Made by a program: the position numbers and the translations under genes | Assembly: GCF_004522235.1 (NCBI RefSeq) | Contig: NZ_SDLT01000030.1 | Location: 42,173-106,172 of the forward strand | Direction: 5' to 3' | Source: Amycolatopsis nivea | GTDB taxonomy: Bacteria; Actinomycetota; Actinomycetes; Mycobacteriales; Pseudonocardiaceae | DNA: 64,000 bases | Notes under the pieces: model-generated | Databases searched by the model: none | What the model saw: the letters and a program-made list of their open reading frames with translations, nothing else | Told to the model about the DNA's origin: nothing | Shown here: positions 41,816 through 49,895 of the stretch, piece after piece | Numbering within the stretch: position 1 is the stretch's first letter | How the letters are laid out: every line of letters starts with the position of its first letter

Positions 41816-42297
41816 TCGCGGTTCTTCCGCAGCTCGTGCCACCGGTCGTACAGGTTGTTGACCTCGACCAGCATGAACGCCAGGAAGTCCCGCATCTCGG
41901 CCAGCCGTTTGCCGGCGGGAGTGTCCGGACCGAGCGCGTCGATGCCTTCGGTGGCCGCGTCGCGCCACATGATCAGGAAGCGGTCGCGCTTGAGGAAAGT
42001 CGCGTACCAGAGGTCGTCGTAAAGCTGGTAGTGGTCGCGGCGCTCGCCGGGTTCGCGCACCTTCCGCACCAGGCCGACCTGGTCCAGATACCGCACCGCG
42101 CCGGAGATCGCGGCCGGGCTCACCGACAGCTGCTCCGCCAGTTCGGCAGCCGTCAGCTGCCCCGAGTCGGTCGTCATCAGCGCCGCGAAAACCCGCGCTG
42201 ACATGCGCTGCATGCCGATCTGGGACATCACCAGCCCCAGGCTTTCGACGTATCGGCGGACGGCGTCCTCGTCTCTCTTCGTCTCAGGCGTCGTCAT
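41812..42297 (-). CDS. MarR/GbsR-type regulator
   Basis: A 161-residue winged-helix regulator of the GbsR/MarR branch. The DNA-binding part is clear (LTAAELAEQLSVSPAAISGAV, wing GERRDHYQLYDD), followed by a C-terminal helical dimer region (FLAFMLVEVNNLYDRWHELR). The start at 42297 has GAGG upstream; the frame is open 43 codons further without resemblance. It diverges from an ABC exporter operon by 94 bases, with the direct repeat AACTTCACAACTTCA in between. The usual arrangement is that it represses the exporter. Confidence 0.9.
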   Translation of the reverse strand: MTTPETKRDEDAVRRYVESLGLVMSQIGMQRMSARVFAALMTTDSGQLTAAELAEQLSVSPAAISGAVRYLDQVGLVRKVREPGERRDHYQLYDDLWYATFLKRDRFLIMWRDAATEGIDALGPDTPAGKRLAEMRDFLAFMLVEVNNLYDRWHELRKNRD

Positions 42298-42391
42298 CCG
42301 TCCATCCTCTCCCACGCGCGCCTGGACGATCACTCGGTCCAGACGTTTTCTTAACTTCACAACTTCATGAAAAGAGTGTAGCTTCCGAACC

Positions 42392-43291
42392 ATGGGAAAC
42401 GCCATTGCGATCTCCGGCCTGCACAAGGCATTCGGCGCGGTGTTGGCCCTCGACGGCCTTGATCTTCAGGTTCCCGCGGGGGAAGTACACGGATTCCTCG
42501 GCCCGAACGGCGCCGGGAAGTCCACCACGATCCGGGTACTGCTCGGACTGCTGCGCGCCGACGCCGGCGAGGTCCGGCTGCTCGGCGGCGACCCGTGGCG
42601 CGACGCGGCGAGCCTGCACCACCGGCTCGCCTACGTGCCCGGCGACGTCAACCTCTGGCCCAACCTGTCCGGCGGCGAGGTCATCGACCTCCTCGGCAGG
42701 CTGCGCGGCGGGCTCGACCAGAAGCGCCGCGAGGAACTCGTCGAGCGCTTTGACCTCGACCCGCGCAAGAAGGGCCGCACGTACTCGAAGGGCAACCGGC
42801 AGAAGGTCGCCATCGTCGCCGCGCTCGCGTCCACTGTGGACTTGTTGCTGCTCGACGAGCCGACCTCGGGCCTCGACCCGTTGATGGAGGCCACTTTCCA
42901 GGAGGTCATCCAGGAAGAACGCGCGCAGGGCCGTACCGTTTTGCTGTCCAGCCACATCCTCGCCGAGGTGGAAGCCTTGTGCGACAAGGTGAGCATCATC
43001 CGCAACGGGCGCACGGTCGAGTCCGGCACGCTCGCCGAACTGCGCCATCTCACCCGCACGTCGATCACCGCGGAGCTGTGCGGACCGCCGAACGGCCTGG
43101 CCCGGCTTTCCGACGTGCATGACTTGAAGGTCGAAGGCAACCGCGTCCGCTTCGACGTCGAGACGCGCTCGCTCGAGGACGCACTGCGCCAGATGACCGA
43201 GGTCGGCGTCCGCAGCCTGGAGAGCCGGCCGCCGACCCTCGAAGAACTCTTCCTTCGCCACTACGCGGACGAACTCGAGGCCGAGAAATGA
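42392..43291 (+). CDS. ABC exporter ATPase
   Basis: A 299-residue ATP-binding subunit. Walker A is GPNGAGKSTT (about 33-42), the signature loop is YSKGNRQKVAI (about 131-141) and Walker B is LLLLDEPTSGLDPL (about 150-163), followed by the SSHILAEVEALCD His loop. The C-terminal tail (220-299) is the extra domain seen in DrrA/TnrB-type drug exporters. It is coupled to the permease by an ATGA overlap. Likely role: export of an antibiotic, polyketide or lipid under control of the divergent MarR protein. Confidence 0.93.
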   Translation: MGNAIAISGLHKAFGAVLALDGLDLQVPAGEVHGFLGPNGAGKSTTIRVLLGLLRADAGEVRLLGGDPWRDAASLHHRLAYVPGDVNLWPNLSGGEVIDLLGRLRGGLDQKRREELVERFDLDPRKKGRTYSKGNRQKVAIVAALASTVDLLLLDEPTSGLDPLMEATFQEVIQEERAQGRTVLLSSHILAEVEALCDKVSIIRNGRTVESGTLAELRHLTRTSITAELCGPPNGLARLSDVHDLKVEGNRVRFDVETRSLEDALRQMTEVGVRSLESRPPTLEELFLRHYADELEAEK

Positions 43292-44883
43292 GCGGCGCGC
43301 TCAACGGCACCGGGCCGTTGATCCGGCTCGCCCTGCGCCGCGACCGGATCATCCTGCCGATCTGGATCGTCCTGCTCAGCCTCATCCCGGTGGCCACGAT
43401 CAGCAGCTACGACCAGTTCTATCCGACCGCCGCGAGCCGGGCCGGACTCGTCGCGTCGGCCGCCGCGAACCCGTCGTTCGCGCTGCTCTACGGCCCGGCG
43501 TTCAACCTCGGCACGGCGGGCGGGTTCATCGCCTGGCGGATGGGCGGGTTCCTGGCGCTGCTGACCGCCCTGATGGCGGTCTTCACGCTGACCCGGCACA
43601 CCCGCGCGGAGGAGGACACCGGCCGCGCCGAACTGCTCGCGTCCACTGTGGTCGGTCGGTACGCGCCGCTCACCGCCGCGCTCGCGGTGACCGGCGGGGC
43701 GAGCCTGCTGATCGGGGTGCTGCAAGCGATCACGCTGGCGGCGAAGGTTCCCGCGGCAGGTTCCGTCGCGCTCGGCGCGAGCACTGCGCTTGCTGGGCTG
43801 GTTTTCACCGGCGTCGCCGCGGTCGCCGCGCAACTCGGCGAGTACTCGCGCACCGCGAACGGGATCGGTACCGCCGTGCTCGGCGTCGCGTTTCTGTTGC
43901 GTGGCGCGGGTGATTCGACCACCGACGCGCATTGGCTGTCATGGCTGTCGCCGCTCGGCTGGGCGCAGCAGATCCGGCCGTTCGCCGAAGAACGTTGGTG
44001 GGTCCTGATTTTGCCGGTCGCGACCACGCTCGTGCTGTTTGTCGTGGCTTACGCGCTGCTGCCGCGTCGTGACGTCGGCGTCGGTCTGCTTCCGCCTCGG
44101 CTCGGGCCGAGCGAGGCCGCGCCGTCGTTGCGGTCGCCGTTTTCGCTGGCCTGGCGGCTGCAGCGGGGTCCGTTGTTCGGCTGGCTGATCGGGCTCGCGG
44201 TCGGCGGCGCGTTGTTCGGGACGATCGCGCAGGGCATTTCCGGACTGGTCGGCGGCACCGAGCAGAGCAGGCAGATCTTCGAACGGCTCGGCGGATCGCA
44301 CGGACTGGTCGACGCTTTCCTCGCCACGATGGTGAGCCTGTTCGCGATGCTCGCCTCGCTCTACGGCGTGCAGGCGACGCTGCGGATGCGCACCGAGGAG
44401 ACCTCGATCCGGCTCGAACCACTGCTGGCCACGCGGGTCGGACGGCTGCGCTGGGCCGCGAGCCACCTCGTGTTCGCGTTCCTCGGCAGCGCGTTGCTCG
44501 TACTCGTCGGCGGCCTGCTGCTCGGGCTGTCGAACGGGCTGCGCGGCGGTGACGTCGGCCGCTCGGTCGGGAACATGGTCGCGGCCGTCGCGGTGCAGGT
44601 GCCCGCGGCGTGGGTGATCGTCGCGGTGGCCGCGCTGATCTTCGGACTGCTGCCGAAACTGGCGACCGCCGCGTGGGGTGTGGCGGCGCTGGCGTTGCTG
44701 ATCAGCATGTTCGGGCCGGTCGTCAACGCGCCGCAGGTGCTGCTGGACGTCTCGCCGTTCCAGCATCCGCCGAAGGTGCCCGGCGCGGTGTTCACCGCGG
44801 TGCCGCTGGTGGTGTTGCTGGCGGTGTCGGCGGTGGTGCTCGCCGTGGGGCTGACCGGCTGGCGGCGGCGCGACGTCGGCTGA
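43288..44883 (+). CDS. ABC exporter permease (polyketide-antibiotic export type)
   Basis: A 531-residue membrane protein with about twelve predicted helices in two repeated halves (about 22-250 and 290-520). This is the architecture of TnrB3-like 'exporter of polyketide antibiotics' permeases. The soluble loops carry HTRAEEDTGRAELLASTVVG and MRTEETSIRLEPLLATRVGR, the two related cytoplasmic segments expected from the internal duplication. It pairs with the ATPase encoded just upstream. Substrate unknown. Confidence 0.92.
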   Translation: MSGALNGTGPLIRLALRRDRIILPIWIVLLSLIPVATISSYDQFYPTAASRAGLVASAAANPSFALLYGPAFNLGTAGGFIAWRMGGFLALLTALMAVFTLTRHTRAEEDTGRAELLASTVVGRYAPLTAALAVTGGASLLIGVLQAITLAAKVPAAGSVALGASTALAGLVFTGVAAVAAQLGEYSRTANGIGTAVLGVAFLLRGAGDSTTDAHWLSWLSPLGWAQQIRPFAEERWWVLILPVATTLVLFVVAYALLPRRDVGVGLLPPRLGPSEAAPSLRSPFSLAWRLQRGPLFGWLIGLAVGGALFGTIAQGISGLVGGTEQSRQIFERLGGSHGLVDAFLATMVSLFAMLASLYGVQATLRMRTEETSIRLEPLLATRVGRLRWAASHLVFAFLGSALLVLVGGLLLGLSNGLRGGDVGRSVGNMVAAVAVQVPAAWVIVAVAALIFGLLPKLATAAWGVAALALLISMFGPVVNAPQVLLDVSPFQHPPKVPGAVFTAVPLVVLLAVSAVVLAVGLTGWRRRDVG

Positions 44884-44885
44884 GG

Positions 44886-45227
44886 TCAGCGTTCGTCGCG
44901 GACGAACCCGCTGGTCGGGCCCAGCGTGGTCGGCGGGGGTGCCGACGGGCTCGACGGGGTCGGGGTGACCGAGACCGTCGCCGTGGTCGTGCGCGGTGGC
45001 GGGGCCGGGGGTGCCGGCGGGCGGTGGGTCACGGTGATCGGCGGCAGAGGGAGGCCGGTCACCGTGACCGTCACCTGCTGCACGGGCGGCGGGGTGGGCG
45101 GCGACGACTCTCCGGCCGGACGCGGAGTGCGACCGGCGACCAGCAGCGCGGCGACCAGCAGCCCGCCTGCCAGCCCGGCGAGACCGGTCACGACGACATA
45201 ACCCCAGGTGGGAGCGGTGTCCGACAT
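44886..45227 (-). CDS. Single-pass membrane protein with Pro/Thr-rich tail
   Basis: A 113-residue protein with one membrane helix (about 9-31). A Pro/Thr/Val-rich, probably extracellular stretch follows (TPPPVQQVTVTVTG, then PPAPPPRTTTATVSVTP). A good GGAGG site precedes the ATG. No family is recognised. It ends two bases from the convergent permease gene. It may be a cell-wall-spanning or surface protein; the composition gives little more. Confidence 0.7.
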   Translation of the reverse strand: MSDTAPTWGYVVVTGLAGLAGGLLVAALLVAGRTPRPAGESSPPTPPPVQQVTVTVTGLPLPPITVTHRPPAPPAPPPRTTTATVSVTPTPSSPSAPPPTTLGPTSGFVRDER

Positions 45228-45303
45228 CCGGCACCTCCTCGCCGCACGGTCACTCGGCTACGAGGGTTCGTCGCGTTGATCATAGGTGCCGTTACGCAGT
45301 GTG

Positions 45304-45329
45304 CAACTTGATATATACCGACTCAACTT
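45304..45329. promoter_or_regulatory. Twin CAACTT direct repeat upstream of MFS gene
   Basis: CAACTT occurs at 45304-45309 and 45324-45329, 20 bases apart (two helical turns), in a locally AT-rich patch (ATATATA). It may be a promoter with a regulator site for the exporter starting at 45346. Confidence 0.35.
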
Positions 45330-45345
45330 ATGTCACACTGGCCTT

Positions 45346-46587
45346 ATGAGGGGGATTCTTCGCTCGCCGGACTTCCGGCGGCTCTGGCTCGCCGACGGCC
45401 TCAGCCAGGTCGGCAACCGCATCGACTTCCTCGTGATCCCGCTGCTGGCGACCACCACGCTCGCCGCGTCCGTGGCCCAGGTTTCGCTGCTGCGGACGCT
45501 GAGCACGCTCCCGTACCTGCTGCTCGGACTGCAGGCGGGCGCGTGGTGCGACCGGATGCGCAACCGGCCGGTGCTGATCACCGCCGACCTCGCCCGCGCG
45601 GTGCTCATCGGCTCGGTGCCGCTCGCCGCGGTGTTCGGGTCGCTGACGCTGGGCCATCTGTACGTCGTCGTGCTGCTGGCCGGCGGGTTCACGGTTTTCT
45701 TCAACGTCGCGCACCAGACCTACCTGCCGAACCTCGTCGAGCGCGGCGACCTGCCCGCCGCGAACGCCCGGCTGCAGACGAACCTGTCCGTCGCCGCGAT
45801 CGCCGGGCCGGGGCTCGGCGGGATGATCGTGCAGTTCATCGGCGGCGCGGGTGCGATGGCGGTCGACGCGGTGACTTACCTGTGGTCCGCCGCGTGGCTG
45901 CGCCGGATTCGCACGCCGGACGTGCGGCCCGAGCCCGCTGAGCGGAACCTTCGCCGCGAAATCGGCGAAGGGCTGCGGACAGTTCTGCGCAATCCGCTCC
46001 TGCGGGCGATCGCCCTGCACGGTGCCGCGTCGAGCCTGTTCCAGTCGATGTTCATGGCGGTATCGATGGTGTTCATGGTCCGCGACCTGCACGTCGCACC
46101 GTTCATGATCGGCTTGCTCGGCACGATCTCGCTGTTCGGCGCCCTGCTCGCGAGCGGAGTCGCGCGACGGCTCGGCGCTCGCTTCGGTGCCGCGCGGGCG
46201 TTGTATTTCGGTGCCGCGGTGTACAGCGTTTCGTTCCTGTGCAACGCTTTCGCGACCCAAGGCTGGGGCCTCGCCTGGTGGGTGGCGGGCGGTTTCGGGT
46301 CAAGTTTCGGGATCATCGTGCTCGGCGTGTTCGAGACGAGCTTCCGGCAGGCGGTCACCCCGCACGAGCTGCTGGGCCGGGTCTCGTCGGTGTCGCAGAC
46401 GGTCGTTTTCGGCATCGCCCCGCTCGGCAGTCTGCTCGGCGGCTTGATCGCGGAACTCACCACAACCCGGGTCACGCTGTACGTATGTGGCATCGGAATC
46501 CTTGCCGCGTCAGCGATTCTCATTGCTTCGCCGCTTCGCAAGATGCGCGATCTGCCGATCGCCGAGAGTGCGGTCAAGAACGATTAG
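45346..46587 (+). CDS. MFS exporter (EntS-like)
   Basis: A 413-residue major facilitator with twelve predicted helices. The opening RSPDFRRLWLADGLSQVGNRI and the loop between helices 2 and 3 (GAWCDRMRNRPVLI) mark the EntS/tetracycline-like exporter group. Likely substrates are siderophores, macrolides or other small molecules. The start at 45346 is preferred because it gives the usual short cytoplasmic N-terminus; the frame opens 20 codons earlier. Its 3' end overlaps the convergent MFS gene by 78 bases. Confidence 0.9.
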   Translation: MRGILRSPDFRRLWLADGLSQVGNRIDFLVIPLLATTTLAASVAQVSLLRTLSTLPYLLLGLQAGAWCDRMRNRPVLITADLARAVLIGSVPLAAVFGSLTLGHLYVVVLLAGGFTVFFNVAHQTYLPNLVERGDLPAANARLQTNLSVAAIAGPGLGGMIVQFIGGAGAMAVDAVTYLWSAAWLRRIRTPDVRPEPAERNLRREIGEGLRTVLRNPLLRAIALHGAASSLFQSMFMAVSMVFMVRDLHVAPFMIGLLGTISLFGALLASGVARRLGARFGAARALYFGAAVYSVSFLCNAFATQGWGLAWWVAGGFGSSFGIIVLGVFETSFRQAVTPHELLGRVSSVSQTVVFGIAPLGSLLGGLIAELTTTRVTLYVCGIGILAASAILIASPLRKMRDLPIAESAVKND

Positions 46588-47754
46588 CGGGACAGCAAGC
46601 GCGGCTAGCACGGCTCCGATGAGGCTGACCCACGTGAGGGCAGTGCCTTGGGTCAGCGCGGCGGCCGCCAGAACCGGAGTAGCACTGATCCCCAGCTGGA
46701 AAGCCGAAACCGTGGTCGCCCCAGCGAGTGTCGGGGCGTCGGCGGCGATCGCGAAGACCCGGCCGTAGATCGCGGGATTCAGCACGAAAGCCGCTATCCC
46801 GAGCAGGAAAACAGTAGGAAGCACCGCCCACGTGTGATGGATCGCGAAGATCAGGACGACCGAAAGCAGCACGATCGCGACGGCTCCGGCGAGGAGCGCG
46901 GCGTGGGGTCGCCGATCGGAGATGCGTCCGCCGATGGACAGGCCGACGAAAGCGCCGATGCCGAAAAGCGCGAGGATCGCGGGAATCCAGACCGTGGGGA
47001 CGCCGGTGATCTCGGCGAGCATGGCGGAGAGGTAGTTGAACGTGATCATGTACGCCGCCGTCGTCAGGATCGTGATCCCGAAAATGCCCCAGAGCCGCGG
47101 TTTGCGGATCGTGGCCAGCTCCCGCGCCACACTCGGTCGCGCCGCCGACCGGGTCGCCGCGGGGATCCCGAGCGAGCAGGCGACGGCTCCGGCGAGCGTC
47201 AGTGCCACGACAGCCCAGAATCCGCCGCGCCACTGGGTGAAGTGGCTGAGCAGGGTGCCTGCCGGTCCGCCCGCGACCATGGCCACGCTCAGGCCGCTGA
47301 CCACGACACCGGAGGCGCGGGCGTTGCGGTCCGGGGTGACGAGGCTGATCGCGGTCACCGACGCGACGGCGAAGAAGCCCGCGTACGCGACGCCCGAGAC
47401 GACCCGGCTCACCAGCAAAACCTGGTAGTCGCCCAGCAATCCGGCGGCGACGCTCACTGCGAACACCCCTTGGGTCGCGATCAGCGCGGCGCGACGGGGC
47501 CAGCGCAGGCTGAGCACGGCGAACGGCGGCCCGCCGAGGACGACCCCCAGTGCGAACGCGGTGATGAGAAATCCGGCGGAGGACAGCGAAACCTGGAGGT
47601 CGTCGGCTACCGCGGGCAGCACGCCCGCCAGGAGAAACTCGGCGCTGCCCATCGCGAACAGGCTGAAGGCGAGCAGGTACACGCCTAGCGGAAGTCGGCC
47701 GCTGCTCGCGTCGGCGCGCACACCGTCGGCGGTGGCACAGGTTGTCGGATCCAT
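46510..47754 (-). CDS. MFS exporter of the Cml/DHA1 drug-efflux group
   Basis: A 414-residue, twelve-helix major facilitator. LPLGVYLLAFSLFAMGSAEFLLAGVLP at the first helix resembles Cmx/CmlR chloramphenicol and DHA1 arabinose-type effluxers, and SRVVSGVAYAGFFAVA resembles helix 4/motif C. It diverges from an XRE-cupin regulator across a 79-base spacer with a large composite dyad, the usual arrangement for efflux under local control. The last 26 codons overlap another exporter on the opposite strand. Confidence 0.9.
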   Translation of the reverse strand: MDPTTCATADGVRADASSGRLPLGVYLLAFSLFAMGSAEFLLAGVLPAVADDLQVSLSSAGFLITAFALGVVLGGPPFAVLSLRWPRRAALIATQGVFAVSVAAGLLGDYQVLLVSRVVSGVAYAGFFAVASVTAISLVTPDRNARASGVVVSGLSVAMVAGGPAGTLLSHFTQWRGGFWAVVALTLAGAVACSLGIPAATRSAARPSVARELATIRKPRLWGIFGITILTTAAYMITFNYLSAMLAEITGVPTVWIPAILALFGIGAFVGLSIGGRISDRRPHAALLAGAVAIVLLSVVLIFAIHHTWAVLPTVFLLGIAAFVLNPAIYGRVFAIAADAPTLAGATTVSAFQLGISATPVLAAAALTQGTALTWVSLIGAVLAALAVPLIVLDRTLGDRQIAHLAKRRSNENR

Positions 47755-47780
47755 GGGGACAAACTTCCGCGACTAGGATC

Positions 47781-47808
47781 GGAAGCGGCAAGAAACGTTG
47801 CCGTTTCC
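47781..47808. promoter_or_regulatory. Composite dyad between MFS and XRE-cupin genes
   Basis: The arms GGAAGCGGCAA (47781-47791) and TTGCCGTTTCC (47798-47808) match in 10 of 11 positions around a 6-base centre. It is the only strong symmetry in the 79-base spacer and can serve both divergent genes. Confidence 0.65.
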
Positions 47809-47833
47809 GGGACGCATTGGTTGACTGCGCCGC

Positions 47834-48412
47834 ATGAGCGACCAGCCCACCGTCGACAGCGTGCTCGAGCAGATCGCGCCACGGCTGCGACAGGCTCGGG
47901 ACAAACAAGGCGTCAGCCTCGCCGACCTCGCGCGGGCCACCGGCATCTCGACCAGCACGTTGTCCCGACTGGAATCCGGGCAGCGCAAACCGAGTCTCGA
48001 ACTGCTGTTGCCGATCACCGCGGCACTGAGCGTCCCGTTCGACGAGATCGTTACCGCGCCGCGGATCGTCGACCCGCGCGTGCCGCAGCAACCCGCGAAG
48101 AAGGACGGGCGCGTGCTGATCGCGTTGTCCCGGCACCAGGGGGAAATCCGCGCGTACAAGCAGCTCATCCCGGCGCACGACGAAGAACCCCACCTGCGCA
48201 CCCACGACGGGCACGAATGGCTCTACGTTCTGCGCGGACGCCTACGCGTGCGCCTGAGCGATCACGATTTCATCATGGGACCCGGCGAGGCAGCCGAATT
48301 CGACTGCCACATCCCGCACTGGTTCGGCACCGCTGGCAAGGGCGACGTCGAAATCCTCAGCCTCTTCAGCAAGTCCGGCGAACGCATCCACCTGCGCACC
48401 GGTCGCCGCTAG
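47834..48412 (+). CDS. XRE-cupin transcription regulator
   Basis: A 192-residue regulator. The N-terminal XRE helix-turn-helix (about 17-70, GVSLADLARATGISTSTLSRLESG) is joined to a C-terminal cupin (about 110-185, with HEWLYVLRGRLRV and GPGEAAEFDCHIPHWF). The cupin probably senses a small ligand. No ribosome site is visible, so the message may be leaderless. It probably controls the divergent MFS exporter. Its stop overlaps the convergent TetR stop within CTAG (48409-48412). Confidence 0.92.
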   Translation: MSDQPTVDSVLEQIAPRLRQARDKQGVSLADLARATGISTSTLSRLESGQRKPSLELLLPITAALSVPFDEIVTAPRIVDPRVPQQPAKKDGRVLIALSRHQGEIRAYKQLIPAHDEEPHLRTHDGHEWLYVLRGRLRVRLSDHDFIMGPGEAAEFDCHIPHWFGTAGKGDVEILSLFSKSGERIHLRTGRR

Positions 48413-48954
48413 ACCTTGCGCAGACCGTCCAGCAGTACGCGCACCAGGTGTCGGCTGTCCGGCGTAAACCGCTCCACCGCGAGCGCGCCGACGATGAGCG
48501 CGCGCAGGTCTTCGCCGTCGATGTCCGTGCGTACAGCGCCCGCGGCTTGCGCGCGTTCCAGAAGCGCAGTGAGGTTCACGCGAAACCGCTCCGCTGCTTC
48601 GGCCTTGTACGCGGAACCGCTGGTCTCACCGAGCGCTTCGCAGATCGCACGGTTACGCGACGCCTGCTCGATGACGCGCGTGAAGTAGTCGTAGAACGCT
48701 TCGCCGGGCGCGTCGGAGTCGATCAACTCCTGCGCCTCGACGCCGTACTGCTCCAGCCGTTCCACGACGACGGCCTGGAACAGCGCTTCCTTGCTGGGGA
48801 AATGCCGGTAGACAGTGCCCGCGCCGACGCCAGCCAGTCGCGCGATGTCGTCGAGGGGCACCGAAAGCCCGTCGACGGCGAACGCTGCTTCGGCGGCAGC
48901 CAGCACACGGGCGCGGTTCCGGCGCGCGTCCGCGCGGAGCGCAGGCTTCTCCAC
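48409..48954 (-). CDS. TetR family repressor
   Basis: A 181-residue TetR regulator. The helix-turn-helix occupies residues about 15-60 (VLAAAEAAFAVDGLSVPLDDI, GVGAGTVYRHFPSKEALFQAV). The C-terminal region is of the SbtR-like type (GEAFYDYFTRVIEQASRNRAI). The GTG start has AGAGGAG upstream. It diverges from a double SnoaL-like protein gene. The intervening promoter holds a CGGAGT/ACTCCG dyad, which it probably binds. Confidence 0.92.
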   Translation of the reverse strand: MEKPALRADARRNRARVLAAAEAAFAVDGLSVPLDDIARLAGVGAGTVYRHFPSKEALFQAVVVERLEQYGVEAQELIDSDAPGEAFYDYFTRVIEQASRNRAICEALGETSGSAYKAEAAERFRVNLTALLERAQAAGAVRTDIDGEDLRALIVGALAVERFTPDSRHLVRVLLDGLRKV

Positions 48955-49052
48955 CGGCTGTCTCCTCTGCTCTCAAAGTGGTGCGGTCGTCCGATTCTTC
49001 CTTGGAACGATCTGCGCCGCTGCCGACCGTGTCTCAGATCTCCAGACCCTCG

Positions 49053-49082
49053 TTGACAACCGGAGTATCGACTCCGTATCGT
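49053..49082 (+). promoter_or_regulatory. Promoter with embedded operator for the SnoaL gene
   Basis: TTGACA at 49053-49058 is followed 18 bases later by TATCGT (49077-49082). The spacer is filled by a perfect dyad CGGAGT-ATCG-ACTCCG (49061-49076), an ideal place for repression by the divergent TetR protein. Confidence 0.6.
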
Positions 49083-49136
49083 CGTAAGCGGGTGCCCCGT
49101 TCCGATTATCCCCCGTCTTCCCGAGTGAGGTTTCCG

Positions 49137-49895
49137 ATGCCCCGCACCGTGTCCGAAGTGGCCGAGATCGTCGCGAACGCGCTGAGCGCCTTCGACGCCG
49201 CGCCGCTCGCCGACGTTCTCGCCGAGGACGCCGTCTACGAAATCCCGTTCACCGGCCACCGCTCGGCCGGCCGGGACGCAGTGCTGGCCACGCTCGGCGC
49301 GGGCAGCGCCGTCGCGGCCCGGATCGGCCTGGAGAAAGTCAAGGTCACGACCACGGAGACGGCGGACGGGTTCGCCGTCGAGCTCGTCGCCGAGGGCCGC
49401 AACCCGCACACCGGGCACAGCTACCGGCTCCCGTCGTCCGCCGGGCTGCTGACCGTGCGGGACGGCGAGGTCACCAGGTACCGCGACTACCCGAACCACG
49501 GCGCGGCGACCGCGTTGCACGGGACGAAGGAGGTCTTCCAGCGTTTCCTCGACGCGGCTGTCGACAACCGCTGGGACGACCTCGCCGACCTGTACTCCGA
49601 CGACGTCGTGATCGAAATCCCGTTCGCGCCGGCCGGAGTGCCGAAGGTGACGCGCGACCGGGAGGAGTTGCGCAAACGCTTTCACCAAGCAGGAGAGCGC
49701 CGCCGGATCACCAAGGCGGACCGGGTCGTGGTGTACGAGACCAGCGATCCGGAGGTGCTGGTGGCGGAATACGACCTGCACGGCGAGTACGAGGGCAAGC
49801 CGTATGTGTCGACGTACGCGATGGTGCTGACGGTGCGCGACGGCCGGATCGTGCACTCCCGCGACTACTCGGGCGCGCCTAGGTTCGAGGAGTAA
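49137..49895 (+). CDS. Tandem SnoaL/NTF2-like domain protein
   Basis: A 252-residue protein made of two SnoaL/NTF2-like domains in tandem. Domain one spans about residues 5-115 (ALSAFDAAPLADVLAEDAVYEIPF) and domain two about 130-245 (FLDAAVDNRWDDLADLYSDDVVIEIPF), each ending in a VRDGxxxxxRDY strand. Such folds bind or isomerise small hydrophobic molecules; the reaction is unknown. GAGG precedes the ATG. It is divergent from and probably repressed by the TetR gene. Its end overlaps the convergent winged-helix gene by 17 bases. Confidence 0.88.
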   Translation: MPRTVSEVAEIVANALSAFDAAPLADVLAEDAVYEIPFTGHRSAGRDAVLATLGAGSAVAARIGLEKVKVTTTETADGFAVELVAEGRNPHTGHSYRLPSSAGLLTVRDGEVTRYRDYPNHGAATALHGTKEVFQRFLDAAVDNRWDDLADLYSDDVVIEIPFAPAGVPKVTRDREELRKRFHQAGERRRITKADRVVVYETSDPEVLVAEYDLHGEYEGKPYVSTYAMVLTVRDGRIVHSRDYSGAPRFEE

